Both the position numbers and the translations under genes were made by a program. The notes below the pieces were generated by a model that had not been told where the DNA came from, did not search any database, and was given only the letters and a program-made list of their open reading frames with translations. Below, piece after piece: positions 16,687 through 25,223 of a DNA stretch of 64,000 nt (position 1 is the first letter of the stretch; each line of letters opens with the position of its first letter). Source of the DNA: Arthrobacter sp. OV608 (lineage in GTDB: Bacteria; Actinomycetota; Actinomycetes; Actinomycetales; Micrococcaceae); NCBI GenBank assembly GCA_900110595.1, contig FOEZ01000002.1, positions 1 to 64,000 of the forward strand, given 5' to 3'.

Positions 16687-16749
16687 CAACGCGGGGTCAC
16701 TTTTGGCCCAATAAACCCCGATTTTTGGGCTAAATCTGACCCCGCGTTG
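16687..16749. repeat. family A palindrome, copy 1 (63 bp)
   Basis: Terminal arms CAACGCGGGGTCA and TGACCCCGCGTTG (13 bp, perfect). The interior holds a second inverted pair, GGCCCA/TGGGCT with one G-U, around AATAAACCCCGATTTT. It overlaps the last residues and stop of the minus-strand DUF559-type gene. The other copies are at 17750, 19944 and 49033, all exactly 63 bp. Confidence 0.9.
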
Positions 16750-17683
16750 TTTGAGAAGACCGGTTTTGCGATGATCGGCGTGCTTGTTTCATCCTGGCGA
16801 TGAGATCCAGGAAGCCGTCGGCGAGGTCGTCCGCGTTTGGCTTGAAATAGGACCAACCGGCGTTGATGAAGAATTCATCGCGGCGATTATCGCGTGACTG
16901 CTGCTCCCTCGAACGGTGATGTTCGCCGTCGTACTGCACAGCGATCCGGTACTTCCGATACCCAAGGTCGGCTGCCGGCGACCGCGGATCGTCGGGATCA
17001 AGGCGGAGCTGCAGTTCCGGCTCGGGCAGGTGCGCATCCAGTATCGCAAGCCGAAGGAATGTCTCCGGAAAGGAATCAGACCCTACCCGCATCTCGTCAA
17101 GGGCGAGACGCGCCTTTTCCACGCCCTTCATGTTGGGATGCTGCCGTATCAGCAGCCGGAGCCCTTCTTTGTAGGCAAACGGCGCGCTGCGGAACTCCAG
17201 TTCAGGGCGTGGAATCCGGATCAGCTGGTCTCCCAAGGCCACGAGGTATGGGAGCGGCAACTCATGGGCCAGGTCCAGCCACGTCCTTGCTGGCCCGGTG
17301 ACCCTGATTCCATCAATCTCCACCACTTCACCAGGGATCATATGCACCCGGTGACCGATGATCCCGGCCCGGCGGACGCGCGGCAGGCTGTGCGGCTTGC
17401 TGAGATGGATGCGCGCGTCTTTGCCCAGCCAGGGAGGAAGCCCCAGCCCGCAGAGGATGGCAGCTGTTTCATGGGACACCCAGGCATCCGGGGTCGCCGT
17501 GCAAAGCACACGGGCCCGTTCAGCCAGTTCAAGCTCCCGGTCGGCATGGGCCCGAATCAGCCGCCCTGCCCCAACAAGGTCCTTTGCGCGCAAACGCTTT
17601 GGCGCAACGCCAAGGTCGCGTGCCTCGTAGATCGTAAAAGGCAGCTTGGCGAGAGTCTCGGGAAGTGGCCTGGCGGTAACCAT
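16730..17683 (-). CDS. AbiEi-like N-terminus plus DUF559/Vsr-like nuclease C-terminus
   Basis: A 317-residue protein of unknown role. The N-terminal 70 residues (LPFTIYEARDLGVAPKRLRAK) look like the winged-helix of AbiEi-type antitoxin proteins. The C-terminus, AADLGYRKYRIAVQYDGEHH with RRDEFFINAGW, fits the DUF559 domain, a Vsr-like relative of the PD-(D/E)xK nucleases. The usual AVEYDG reads AVQYDG, so activity is uncertain. I chose the ATG at MVTARPL; upstream TTG/GTG starts are possible. The last residues TTRGQI and the TAG lie inside a family A repeat, and another copy sits 66 bases upstream of the start. No toxin partner gene is adjacent. Confidence 0.75.
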   Translation of the reverse strand: MVTARPLPETLAKLPFTIYEARDLGVAPKRLRAKDLVGAGRLIRAHADRELELAERARVLCTATPDAWVSHETAAILCGLGLPPWLGKDARIHLSKPHSLPRVRRAGIIGHRVHMIPGEVVEIDGIRVTGPARTWLDLAHELPLPYLVALGDQLIRIPRPELEFRSAPFAYKEGLRLLIRQHPNMKGVEKARLALDEMRVGSDSFPETFLRLAILDAHLPEPELQLRLDPDDPRSPAADLGYRKYRIAVQYDGEHHRSREQQSRDNRRDEFFINAGWSYFKPNADDLADGFLDLIARMKQARRSSQNRSSQTTRGQI

Positions 17684-17749
17684 GGCACCAAGTGTGCACC
17701 CCACAAGCAAGACCTTCTGAAGTTATCCACAGGCATAGGTCCATCCATT

Positions 17750-17812
17750 CAACGCGGGGTCATTTTTGGCCCAAAAAGCCGCGGTTTTTGGGCCAGATCT
17801 GACCCCGCGTTG
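17750..17812. repeat. family A palindrome, copy 2 (63 bp)
   Basis: Perfect 13-bp terminal arms as in copy 1. The inner arms are GGCCCAAAAA and TTTTTGGGCC around GCCGCGG. It lies 3 bases past the stop of the acyl-CoA synthetase gene and before the DUF559-type gene, both on the minus strand. Confidence 0.92.
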
Positions 17813-17815
17813 GAG

Positions 17816-19537
17816 TTAGAGGCCCAGCCTGGCCACGGCTTCCTCGCGCATCTCCACTTTCCGGATCTTCCCGGACACCGTCATGGGGAAGCTGTCCCGT
17901 ACATCGACGTAGCGGGGAATCTTGTAGTGCGCCAGCTTCCCGCGGCAAAATTCGGCAACGGCGGAAGCGTCCAGCGGTTCAGCACCCGGCTTGAGGATGA
18001 TGCAGGCCATCAGTTCCTCCCCGTACTTGGCATCCGGCACTCCAATGACCTGCACATCCTGGATGGACGGGTGGGTGTAAAGGAACTCCTCGATTTCGCG
18101 CGGATAGATGTTCTCACCGCCCCGGATCACCATGTCCTTGATACGGCCCTCCACCACCACGTAGCCGTCGTCGTCCATGCGGGCCAGGTCACCGGTATGC
18201 ATCCAACCGTCGGCATCAATGGCCTCGGCGGTCTTGTCCGGCTGGTTCCAGTACCCCTCCATCACGGCGTAGCCCCGGGTGCACAGTTCGCCGATCTGTC
18301 CCCTTTCCAGGACCTCATCCGAACCCGGATCAACGATCTTGCTTTCCAGGTGCGGCATGGTCCGGCCCACGGTTTCCGTCCGGTGCTGCAGGGTGTCCCC
18401 GTCGCGGGTCATGGTGGACACCGGCGAGGTCTCCGTCATCCCGTAGCAAATGGCCACGTCGCGCATGTTCATCTCCGAGATCACCCTGTTCATCACCTCG
18501 ATGGGGCACAGCGAACCGGCCATCACGCCAGTGCGGAGCGTGGACAGGTCGTAGGAGGCGAAGTCCGGCAGCGCCAGTTCTGCGATGAACATGGTGGGCA
18601 CCCCGTACAACGACGTTCCGCCAAAGTCCTGCACCGCTTCCAGCGCCGCGGCCGGGTTGAAGCCCCTGCCCGGGATGATGGTGGCGGCACCGTGGCTCAG
18701 GGCGTTCAGGTTGCCGATCACCATGCCGAAGCAGTGATAAAACGGCACCGGAATCACCACCCGGTCGTGCTCCGTGTAGCCCAGCAGCTCCCCGATCGAG
18801 TAGCCGTTGTTCAGGATGTTGTGGTGGGTCAGCGTGGCGCCCTTGGGAAAGCCAGTAGTCCCCGAGGTGTACTGGAGGTTGATGGGGTCGTGCGGGCTCA
18901 ATTCCGCCATGCGCGTCTTCAGCGCGGCATGTCCGACGGCGTCCGCCCGCCGAAGCAGCTCGGCGTACGTCAGTTCCGCATCACTGAGCGGGACGGCGCC
19001 GTCGAACCCTTCGCCGCCGGTCTCCTCCCAGCTGGACCCTTTCCCGCCGGCCCCTTCCCCACCGGGTGGGGGCAGGAACACGAGTTCGCGAAGATCCGGG
19101 CACTCTGCGAGCGCATGGCGGGCCATCCCCACATAGTCGCTGTTCTGGTCCGAGGGCGCGGCGACCAACATCCGCATCCCGTTCTGCTTGACCACGAACT
19201 CCAGCTCGTGGCTGCGGTAGGCGGGATTGACGTTCACCAGGATGGCACCCACCTTGGCCGTTGCGTACTGGAGCAGCGTCCACTCGGCGCAGTTCGGACT
19301 CCATATCCCCACCCGCTCCCCTTTGGCGACGCCCATGGCGAGCAGTGCGCGCGCCAGGCGGTCGACGTCGTCGTTCATTTTGGTGTAGCTCCACCGCCTC
19401 GCGTCCGCACCGGGCACCGGAGCGGCCTCGATCAGTGCGTCGTGGAGCGGGAACCTGGCCACCATTTTTTCGAAGTTCCCGCCGATGGTCTCCTCGAGCA
19501 ACGGGACGTCAGTGTCCCCGGCTGTGTAAGCGCGCAT
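17816..19537 (-). CDS. fatty-acyl-CoA synthetase (AMP-binding)
   Basis: A 573-residue adenylate-forming ligase that activates a carboxylic acid, probably a fatty acid, to its CoA thioester. The P-loop YTSGTTGFPKG is at 223-233; later motifs are CYGMTETSP, DGWMHTGDLARMDDDGY, GRIKDMVIRGGENIYPREIE and the C-terminal Lys in TVSGKIRKVEM. Residues 156-180 (PPPGGEGAGGKGSSWEE) form a Gly/Glu-rich stretch unlike the rest of the family, near the end of the N-terminal domain, coded by very GC-rich DNA with a small palindrome. Start is the ATG with conserved sequence directly after it. Confidence 0.93.
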   Translation of the reverse strand: MRAYTAGDTDVPLLEETIGGNFEKMVARFPLHDALIEAAPVPGADARRWSYTKMNDDVDRLARALLAMGVAKGERVGIWSPNCAEWTLLQYATAKVGAILVNVNPAYRSHELEFVVKQNGMRMLVAAPSDQNSDYVGMARHALAECPDLRELVFLPPPGGEGAGGKGSSWEETGGEGFDGAVPLSDAELTYAELLRRADAVGHAALKTRMAELSPHDPINLQYTSGTTGFPKGATLTHHNILNNGYSIGELLGYTEHDRVVIPVPFYHCFGMVIGNLNALSHGAATIIPGRGFNPAAALEAVQDFGGTSLYGVPTMFIAELALPDFASYDLSTLRTGVMAGSLCPIEVMNRVISEMNMRDVAICYGMTETSPVSTMTRDGDTLQHRTETVGRTMPHLESKIVDPGSDEVLERGQIGELCTRGYAVMEGYWNQPDKTAEAIDADGWMHTGDLARMDDDGYVVVEGRIKDMVIRGGENIYPREIEEFLYTHPSIQDVQVIGVPDAKYGEELMACIILKPGAEPLDASAVAEFCRGKLAHYKIPRYVDVRDSFPMTVSGKIRKVEMREEAVARLGL

Positions 19538-19651
19538 GAGGGCACGCTACCAAGCGGCCCCGGGCAATCAAAGGATTGAAGCAGTGCAACAGTCGGATGG
19601 GCCGCGTAAACAGGAGCGGGGCTGCAGCCGGTGGCCGGTATTGTGAAATCC

Positions 19652-19930
19652 ATGAGTTCTCCCATTGACCTGCAGGCAACATTCATCCCCAACGACGGCG
19701 AGTTTTACCGTGTAAAGCTGGCCCTGGAAATCGCCATTGACGAGGTGGTGAACGAACCCGGCTGCATCCGCTATGAGCTGACCGAAGCCACCGAGGACAA
19801 GCTGGTCCTGACCGAACAGTGGGCCTCGGAGGAGGATCTGGCCAAGCACTCCAAGGGCATCGCCGTCCAGGACCTGAACGAGTCCCTGAGCGCATTGCTG
19901 GCCGAGCCGGTCAAGCTGGAACGCCTGTAG
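19652..19930 (+). CDS. antibiotic biosynthesis monooxygenase (ABM) fold protein
   Basis: A 92-residue dimeric alpha-beta barrel protein. DLQATFIPNDGEFYRVKLAL, EPGCIRYELTEATED and LTEQWASEEDLAKHSKG match the YgiN-like quinol monooxygenase group. Such proteins act on quinones or as heme-handling enzymes; substrate unknown. I took the ATG at MSSPIDL; an in-frame GTG lies 21 bases earlier. It is divergent from the acyl-CoA synthetase gene and convergent with thioredoxin across a repeat. Confidence 0.85.
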   Translation: MSSPIDLQATFIPNDGEFYRVKLALEIAIDEVVNEPGCIRYELTEATEDKLVLTEQWASEEDLAKHSKGIAVQDLNESLSALLAEPVKLERL

Positions 19931-19943
19931 CCCCTTTCACGCA

Positions 19944-20006
19944 CAACGCGGGGTCACTTTGCGCCCAAAGAACCAAAGTTTTTGGGCGCGAAGTGACCCC
20001 GCGTTG
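19944..20006. repeat. family A palindrome, copy 3 (63 bp)
   Basis: Perfect 13-bp terminal arms. Here pairing continues inward: CACTT/AAGTG and GCGCCCAAA/TTTGGGCGC. Of the four copies this one has the longest unbroken arms. It lies between convergent genes (monooxygenase and thioredoxin), where it could stop both transcripts. Confidence 0.92.
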
Positions 20007-20020
20007 CAGTTAAAAAAGGT

Positions 20021-20443
20021 TTAAAGATCCGGGATCTGGGAGCCGTCCTGCGGTCCCGCCGACTTGCTGGCCGCGGCTGCTTCTTCGCGCTGGCGTGCCA
20101 CGTGGGCGTGGACCTCGTCCATGTCCAGGGCCTTGACGGCGTCCACAACTTGTTCCAGCTGCTGGGAGTTCAACGCGCCGGGCTGTGAGAACACCAGCAC
20201 CTTTTCGCGGAATGCCATCAGCGTGGGGATGGACGAGATGCCTGCCTCGGCGGCCAGCTGCTGCTCGGCCTCTGTGTCCACCTTGGTGAAGAGGACATCC
20301 GGGTGCTTCTCGGAAACGGCGGAGTACGTGGGCCCGAACTGCTTGCAGGGGCCGCACCATTCTGCCCAAAAATCCACCAGGACAATGTCGTTGCCTTCGA
20401 TGGTTGATGCGAACTGTTCGCCAGTGATGTCAACGGTAGCCAT
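20021..20443 (-). CDS. trx: thioredoxin
   Basis: A 140-residue cytoplasmic thiol-disulfide reductase. The active site WCGPC gives Cys30 and Cys33, with cis-Pro in SSIPTLMAF. It lacks a signal peptide. Beyond the usual 105-110 residues it has a charged C-terminal extension (ARQREEAAAASKSAGPQDG) of unknown role. A thioredoxin reductase gene is not in the window. Start ATG with MATVDITGEQF. Confidence 0.92.
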   Translation of the reverse strand: MATVDITGEQFASTIEGNDIVLVDFWAEWCGPCKQFGPTYSAVSEKHPDVLFTKVDTEAEQQLAAEAGISSIPTLMAFREKVLVFSQPGALNSQQLEQVVDAVKALDMDEVHAHVARQREEAAAASKSAGPQDGSQIPDL

Positions 20444-20601
20444 GTTTCAACCGTACGCGTGCGTGGCCGGGATGTCTTGGCCAGGGCCGTTTGTTCGCTC
20501 CCCGCGTCATCGGGAATAAGAGTGCCCGGCGCATATACAGCTTGCACCCGGGCGCCTATTCTGAGGGTCATCAGCGTTCGGCGCGGTCCACGGGAGGGCT
20601 T

Positions 20602-21525
20602 ATGGCTATCGCGATTTCGGCCCGGTCCCTGACCAAGAGTTTTGGCCGCCGCGAGGTGCTGCACGGGATCGACTTCGCGGTGGAAGCTGGCTCGGTGTTC
20701 GGCGTGATCGGGCCCAACGGTGCCGGGAAGACCACCACCATGCGCTGCCTCCTCGACATCATCCGCCCCACGGCAGGCGAAGTGCGGGTGCTGGGTGTGG
20801 ATCCGCGGAAGGGCGGGCCGGAGCTGCGGCGCCGCATCGGCTACCTGCCCGGCGAGCTGTTCCTTGAGGGCCGGGTGACCGGCCGCAAGCTGCTGGCGCA
20901 TTATGAGGCGGTGAGCGGTCCAGTTCCTGCCGGCCGGATCAACGAACTGGCCGAACGCCTGGGACTGGACCTGGACCGCCACACACGCAAACTTTCCAAG
21001 GGCAACAAACAGAAGCTCGGCCTGCTGCAGGCCTTTATGCACCAGCCCGAGCTGCTGGTCCTCGACGAGCCCACCAGCGGCCTGGATCCGCTGGTTCAGC
21101 AGGAATTCCATGCGATGGTCCGGGAAGCCCGGCACCGGGGCCAGACTATCTTCCTCAGTTCACACGTGCTGAGCGAGGTCCAGCAGACGGCGGACACGGT
21201 GGCCATCCTCCGGGACGGACACATCATCGCCGTGGAATCGGTGAGCGGGCTTCGCGAAGGTGCAGTGCGCCGCGTCCGCATCACCGCTACCGGAATAACG
21301 GCGCACGACGCCGTTGCGCTGCTGACTGGTGTTCCCGGCGTCGGGAAAGTGGAGGTGCTGGAGTCCAACGGCGCGGTCACGCTGTCCGCCCTGCTGGAAG
21401 GCCCCATCCAGCCGTTGGTGCGGATCCTGGGATCCCTGCAGCTGACCGACTTGGTCCTGGAGGAACCCGACCTGGAGGATGCCGTGCTGAAGATGTATTC
21501 CGCCCAGCCGGAGGAAGCACAGTGA
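20602..21525 (+). CDS. ABC transporter ATP-binding subunit
   Basis: A 307-residue nucleotide-binding subunit. Walker A GPNGAGKT is at 37-44, the signature is LSKGNKQK, Walker B LLVLDEPTSGLDP and the H-loop SSHVLSE. The C-terminal 80 residues are the accessory domain typical of the CcmA/DrrA group of exporters. The ATG has GGGAGGG just upstream. The next gene overlaps by 4 bases and encodes the membrane partner, so the pair forms an exporter of drug or multidrug type; substrate unknown. Confidence 0.92.
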   Translation: MAIAISARSLTKSFGRREVLHGIDFAVEAGSVFGVIGPNGAGKTTTMRCLLDIIRPTAGEVRVLGVDPRKGGPELRRRIGYLPGELFLEGRVTGRKLLAHYEAVSGPVPAGRINELAERLGLDLDRHTRKLSKGNKQKLGLLQAFMHQPELLVLDEPTSGLDPLVQQEFHAMVREARHRGQTIFLSSHVLSEVQQTADTVAILRDGHIIAVESVSGLREGAVRRVRITATGITAHDAVALLTGVPGVGKVEVLESNGAVTLSALLEGPIQPLVRILGSLQLTDLVLEEPDLEDAVLKMYSAQPEEAQ

Positions 21526-22322
21526 AAACAACCCTCCCGCTGTTCCGCCGGGCCTTCTTTGATACGTGGCGGTCCACGCTCGCCTGGGCCGCTGGACTGG
21601 CGGCCGCAGCGTTCCTCTACCTGCCCCTGTACCCCTCCATTGGCGGCAGTGCCCTGATGCAGGACATGATCAACGCCCTGCCCGCCGAAATGACCAAAGC
21701 CCTTAACTATGACCAGATCGCCACCGGCCCCGGCTATACGCAGGCCACCCTGTTCGGCCTGATCGGCTTCCTGCTAATGACCATCGCCTCCGTGGCATGG
21801 GGAGCGGCGGCCGTCGGCGGCGACGAGGAGTCCGGCCAGCTGGAGCTGACGCTCGCCCACGGGGTGCGGCGGGTCCAGGTGGTCTTGGAACGGGCCCTGG
21901 CGCTGTTGTTGCGGGTACTGATCCTGGCTGGCATGGTCTTTGTCCTGGTGTCCTTGCTGAACGGCCCCTCCCGGCTGGGGATCGAGCCGGGCAACCTGTT
22001 CGGTGCCGCCGTCCTGTTCGCCGGGCTGGCAATGCTCAGCGGCACCGCCGCCCTGTGCGTGGGTACCATCACCGGCCGCAGGATCCACGGCATCTTCGCC
22101 GGGGCTGCGGTGGGGGTGCTCGGGTACGTGTTCAACGCCGTAGGCCGCCAGAGCCAGGACGTGGAGTGGCTGCTGGACCTGAGCCCGTACCACTGGGCGT
22201 ACAGCAACTCTCCCGTTGCCAACGGCGCGGACTGGGCTGCGGCCGGGTGGCTGTGGGGCATCGCCGCGGCACTCGTGGCGCTCGCCGCCGTCGCACTCGA
22301 ACGGCGTGATGTGGGCGCCTAA
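21522..22322 (+). CDS. ABC transporter permease subunit (ABC-2 type)
   Basis: A 266-residue membrane protein with about six helices, starting at GTG. DTWRSTLAWAAGLAAAAF, the amphipathic GDEESGQLELTLAHGVRR (family signature: eESG.le.lLa.Pv.R) and repeated hydrophobic blocks match ABC-2 permeases that replace a full exporter when paired. Translationally coupled to the ATPase gene (GTGA overlap). Confidence 0.88.
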   Translation: MKTTLPLFRRAFFDTWRSTLAWAAGLAAAAFLYLPLYPSIGGSALMQDMINALPAEMTKALNYDQIATGPGYTQATLFGLIGFLLMTIASVAWGAAAVGGDEESGQLELTLAHGVRRVQVVLERALALLLRVLILAGMVFVLVSLLNGPSRLGIEPGNLFGAAVLFAGLAMLSGTAALCVGTITGRRIHGIFAGAAVGVLGYVFNAVGRQSQDVEWLLDLSPYHWAYSNSPVANGADWAAAGWLWGIAAALVALAAVALERRDVGA

Positions 22323-22349
22323 GTCCGCCGGGCAGACGGCCAGGGACGT

Positions 22350-22895
22350 CTAGGCCCAGGCGTGCGGCGCCGGGGTCCGGCTCCCGGGCAGCGCGCTGGA
22401 GGCCCGCCACTCATGGACCCATTCGGGAAGAACCAGGTCGGCGGGGGGCTCGCCAAACTCGCGCAGGGTCTCCTCCTGGCTGACGGGCCGGCCCTGGTGG
22501 ACCAGGCGGGTGGCGATGTAGGCGCGGGCGTAAATCTCGCCGTCGGCCACCATACGCTGCTCAAAGTAGATGGCCTTCGCGTCCAGCCCGATGATCCTGG
22601 TTTCGATGGTGTAGTGCTGCCACAGTTGCAGGGACTTGCGGAACGAGATGGTTTCCGCGGACACGACCGGGCTCCAGCCCCGCCGCCGCATCCGCTTCCA
22701 GACGCCGGAACGGACCATCAGGTCGAACCGGCCAAGGTCCATCAGGGACAGGTACATCCCGTTGTTGACGTGCATGGCGATGTCGATGTCCGTGGGCAGC
22801 ACACGCAGCGGCAGCGACGAATGGTCCCAGACGGTCAGCGGCCGCCGGCGCGACGAGGTGATGAGCAGCAGGAGGGTTCGCAACAGCAAGTGCAT
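22350..22895 (-). CDS. hot-dog fold acyl-CoA thioesterase-like protein
   Basis: A 181-residue protein with the 4HBT/THEM6-type pattern: LPTDIDIAMHVNNGMYLSLMDLGR, with the HVNNG loop, and AETISFRKSLQLWQHYTIET. It probably hydrolyses acyl thioesters or binds acyl groups. A short hydrophobic N-terminus (LLLRTLLLLI) suggests membrane association. Convergent with the ABC permease gene; divergent from the channel gene. Confidence 0.82.
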   Translation of the reverse strand: MHLLLRTLLLLITSSRRRPLTVWDHSSLPLRVLPTDIDIAMHVNNGMYLSLMDLGRFDLMVRSGVWKRMRRRGWSPVVSAETISFRKSLQLWQHYTIETRIIGLDAKAIYFEQRMVADGEIYARAYIATRLVHQGRPVSQEETLREFGEPPADLVLPEWVHEWRASSALPGSRTPAPHAWA

Positions 22896-22972
22896 TCACT
22901 CATGTTACCTGCGGGTAACGTTCGGGTCAGCCAGACATCAAGGCTGATAAGCCTCCACGTAGGATTTCCTCC

Positions 22973-23704
22973 ATGACGCAACAACGCTATCGGGACCTGG
23001 CGGACTGGCCGCTCACCATGACGGCACTGATCTTCCTGGCAGCGTATGCGTCGCAGGTCATCGGCCGCATAGAGGGCAGCGCGGCCTTCTGGCTGGAGGC
23101 CGTCATGTGGACCACGTGGGGTATTTTCGCCGTGGACTACGTGGCCAACCTCTGGCTCGCCGCTGACCGGGGCAGCTGGTTCGTCCGGAACCTGCATGAG
23201 CTGCTGATTGTGGCCCTGCCATTCTTCCGCCCACTTCGCCTGCTGCGGCTGGTGACCCTGTTGTCCGTCCTGCACCGGACGCTGGGCGACACTCTACGGG
23301 GACGCGTGGTTACGTACGTGGCGGGATCGGCAACCATGCTCGTCTTTGTGGGCGCCCTCGCCGTCCTGGACGTGGAGCAGTCTGCGCCGGACGCGAAGAT
23401 CCTGACGTTCGGCGATGCCCTGTGGTGGGCCATTACCACCATCACCACCGTGGGCTACGGGGATATGTACCCGGTAACGCCTCTCGGTCGGGTGGTGGCA
23501 GCAGCCCTCATGATGAGCGGCATCGCGGTTCTCGGTGTGGTGACGGCATCCATTGCGTCCTGGCTGGTCCAGCGGGTGGAGGACACCGCCGAAGCGGTGG
23601 CCGAGGCCGAGGAGCCCGTGCGGGCCGAACTGGCGGACCTGGTTGCGGAAATCGCCATGCTCCGCCGGGAGATTGCGGAGCTGAAGGGCCGGCAGAGCCG
23701 GTAG
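22973..23704 (+). CDS. potassium channel with partial voltage-sensor and coiled coil
   Basis: A 243-residue membrane protein. Helices are predicted at about 13-30, 42-62 and 75-85; an Arg-rich segment RPLRLLRLVTLLSVLHR (86-102) resembles S4. The pore loop holds TTVGYGD (158-164), the K+ selectivity filter, followed by a last helix (173-193). The tail after 198 (EDTAEAVAEAEEPVRAEL... AEIAMLRREIAELKG) is a coiled coil likely to drive tetramers. It fits small bacterial Kv-like channels. Start ATG is close to AGGA. Single gene, no partner. Confidence 0.88.
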   Translation: MTQQRYRDLADWPLTMTALIFLAAYASQVIGRIEGSAAFWLEAVMWTTWGIFAVDYVANLWLAADRGSWFVRNLHELLIVALPFFRPLRLLRLVTLLSVLHRTLGDTLRGRVVTYVAGSATMLVFVGALAVLDVEQSAPDAKILTFGDALWWAITTITTVGYGDMYPVTPLGRVVAAALMMSGIAVLGVVTASIASWLVQRVEDTAEAVAEAEEPVRAELADLVAEIAMLRREIAELKGRQSR

Positions 23705-24060
23705 CATCCGCGCCCGGAGCAGCAGGTAGTACGCAGGAACGATTTTGAGTGTCCGGGACCGCACTCCCAAGTACCGGTCCAAAATATTCGGGTAATCCCT
23801 ACTGGTGCATGCGCCCCGCCGCACTTCCTAGACTCGGGATTCCTAGGACCGAACATGTGCTGGCCTGTTCACCGGGTGGCTTCCGGATGGCAGTGCCTTC
23901 TCGCGGAGCTCCGTATTTTCTGGGTATGCGGACGCCTCCATCATGCGCCGGCGGCGGCCTGGCCTAAGGCTGGGCCGCCGGTGCGTCACACCTCGATCCG
24001 TCCTGCCCCGCTTCCTGCACCCGCAGCTGCCTGGCCGGACCGCACCTCGATGGGCTACCC
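23705..24060. other. 356-base gap before the LysM gene
   Basis: No protein-coding gene is evident. One stem, GGCGGCC/GGCCGCC, spans a short segment near 23953-23979. The stretch is upstream of a cell-wall gene, where c-di-AMP riboswitches occur in other actinobacteria, but I could not match that motif. It holds the LysM gene promoter. Confidence 0.4.
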
Positions 24061-25080
24061 ATGAACCAGCCATACTTCTCTACCCCCGACGGTCCGAGCC
24101 GTAGTTTCGCCACCGACGTCCCCCGCTCCGACCTGACGGCGGGCCGCTCCACCATCAGCAACAAACTGTGGGCGGGGATGGCCACCGCTGCCGTTGTGGC
24201 GGCGGTGGGAGTGGGAGCCCTTGCCGCGCCCGTCACCATCGCTCCGGCAGGTACGACGGCGGCGGCTCCCGTTGCCGAGGCTGTTTCCCAGGCGCAGGGC
24301 ACGCAGGCCGATGCTGCCGGTTCCGGTTCCGCGGAATCTGTCCAGGCACCGGCAGAAGCACCAGCCGAGGCACCCGCTGCTGCTGCGCCTGCCGCGCCTG
24401 CCCCGGAAGCGCCGGCGGAGGCAGCACCGCCGCCGCCCGCCGTCGAGCCCGCACCCGCTCCTGAACCGGCACCGGCACCGGCAGCGGCGCCCGACGGAAA
24501 CCAGTACACCGTGGTTCCCGGCGATACCGTCGGTGCAATTGCAGGGCGGTTCGGGGTGGACATGAACGCCATGCTTGCCGCGAACGGCCTGGGCCAGTAC
24601 AGCATCATCGTCCCGGGCCAGACACTGGTCCTGACGGGTCCGGCCATTGCCGCACCGGCACCTGCTGCTGTTTCTGCTCCCGCTCCTGCTTCGGCCCCCG
24701 CACCGGCACCGGCAGCTGCTCCGGCGCCTGCCCCGGTTGCGGCCGCTCCAGCCGTCCGGACCATTTATGTTGCCGGCGCCGGTGGACAGTCCATGGTCGA
24801 TGCCTGCATCGGGCCCATCCACTTCACGCCCAACGACGGCTACTCACTCTTTATCACCGAACATGATTTCTGCGGCGGCTGGGCCCGCTTCTCCGGAATC
24901 GGCGTGGGTGAGACGGTGAGCATCCCGGGCTACGGAACGTACACGGTGACGGCTCGCGGGCAGGTACCCAACCCCGGGACCACCAACGATGTCATCAATG
25001 TGTTTGGCGGCTTCCCCCGGGCCATCCTGCAGACGTGCATCCCGGGAACCAGCCAGATGCTCCTGATTGCGCTGAACTGA
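24061..25080 (+). CDS. exported LysM protein with unclassified C-terminal domain
   Basis: A 339-residue cell-envelope protein. A signal/anchor helix at about 36-57 follows a polar N-terminus. Low-complexity Ala/Pro linkers (about 85-146 and 195-232) enclose a LysM domain, YTVVPGDTVGAIAGRFGVDM (149-168), that binds peptidoglycan. The C-terminal ~107 residues contain three Cys (first C249) and phrases PNDGYSLFITEHDFCGGWA and IPGYGTYTVTARGQVPNPGT. I do not recognise this domain; it looks like a compact secreted beta domain. It is not preceded by a clear lipoprotein site. Likely role is wall binding with an unknown activity. Confidence 0.85.
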   Translation: MNQPYFSTPDGPSRSFATDVPRSDLTAGRSTISNKLWAGMATAAVVAAVGVGALAAPVTIAPAGTTAAAPVAEAVSQAQGTQADAAGSGSAESVQAPAEAPAEAPAAAAPAAPAPEAPAEAAPPPPAVEPAPAPEPAPAPAAAPDGNQYTVVPGDTVGAIAGRFGVDMNAMLAANGLGQYSIIVPGQTLVLTGPAIAAPAPAAVSAPAPASAPAPAPAAAPAPAPVAAAPAVRTIYVAGAGGQSMVDACIGPIHFTPNDGYSLFITEHDFCGGWARFSGIGVGETVSIPGYGTYTVTARGQVPNPGTTNDVINVFGGFPRAILQTCIPGTSQMLLIALN

Positions 25081-25110
25081 AGATTCCTGCCGCGCACGAG
25101 GATTCATAAG

Positions 25111-25155
25111 CTTGTCCGCAGTTCCTAACCTTCAAGGCGGGGAGCTGCGGACAAG
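25111..25155 (+). terminator. hairpin after the LysM gene
   Basis: 11-bp stem CTTGTCCGCAG / CTGCGGACAAG, starting 31 bases past the stop. It has a long loop and lacks a clear T run, so it is moderate as a terminator. Confidence 0.55.
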
Positions 25156-25175
25156 GCCAGGACCGGGCATCAAGA

Positions 25176-25203
25176 AACGCCACGGAGGGACCTCCGTGGC
25201 GTT
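25176..25203. terminator. hairpin between convergent LysM and CBS-domain genes
   Basis: 13-bp arms AACGCCACGGAGG / CCTCCGTGGCGTT almost touch, so the real loop is a few bases wider. It lies 21 bases past the stop of the minus-strand CBS-domain gene and can end transcripts from both sides. Confidence 0.7.
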
Positions 25204-25223
25204 GGTTGATGAAAATTTCCCGG

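Noticed and set aside
16916..19579. 887-codon open frame opposite the DUF559-type and acyl-CoA synthetase genes
   Set aside because: It crosses two real genes and a palindrome on the other strand and contains no recognisable domain.
23705..24060. c-di-AMP (ydaO) riboswitch before the LysM gene
   Set aside because: The expected position fits, but I could not find the conserved core motifs, only one GC-rich stem. A covariance-model search would decide.
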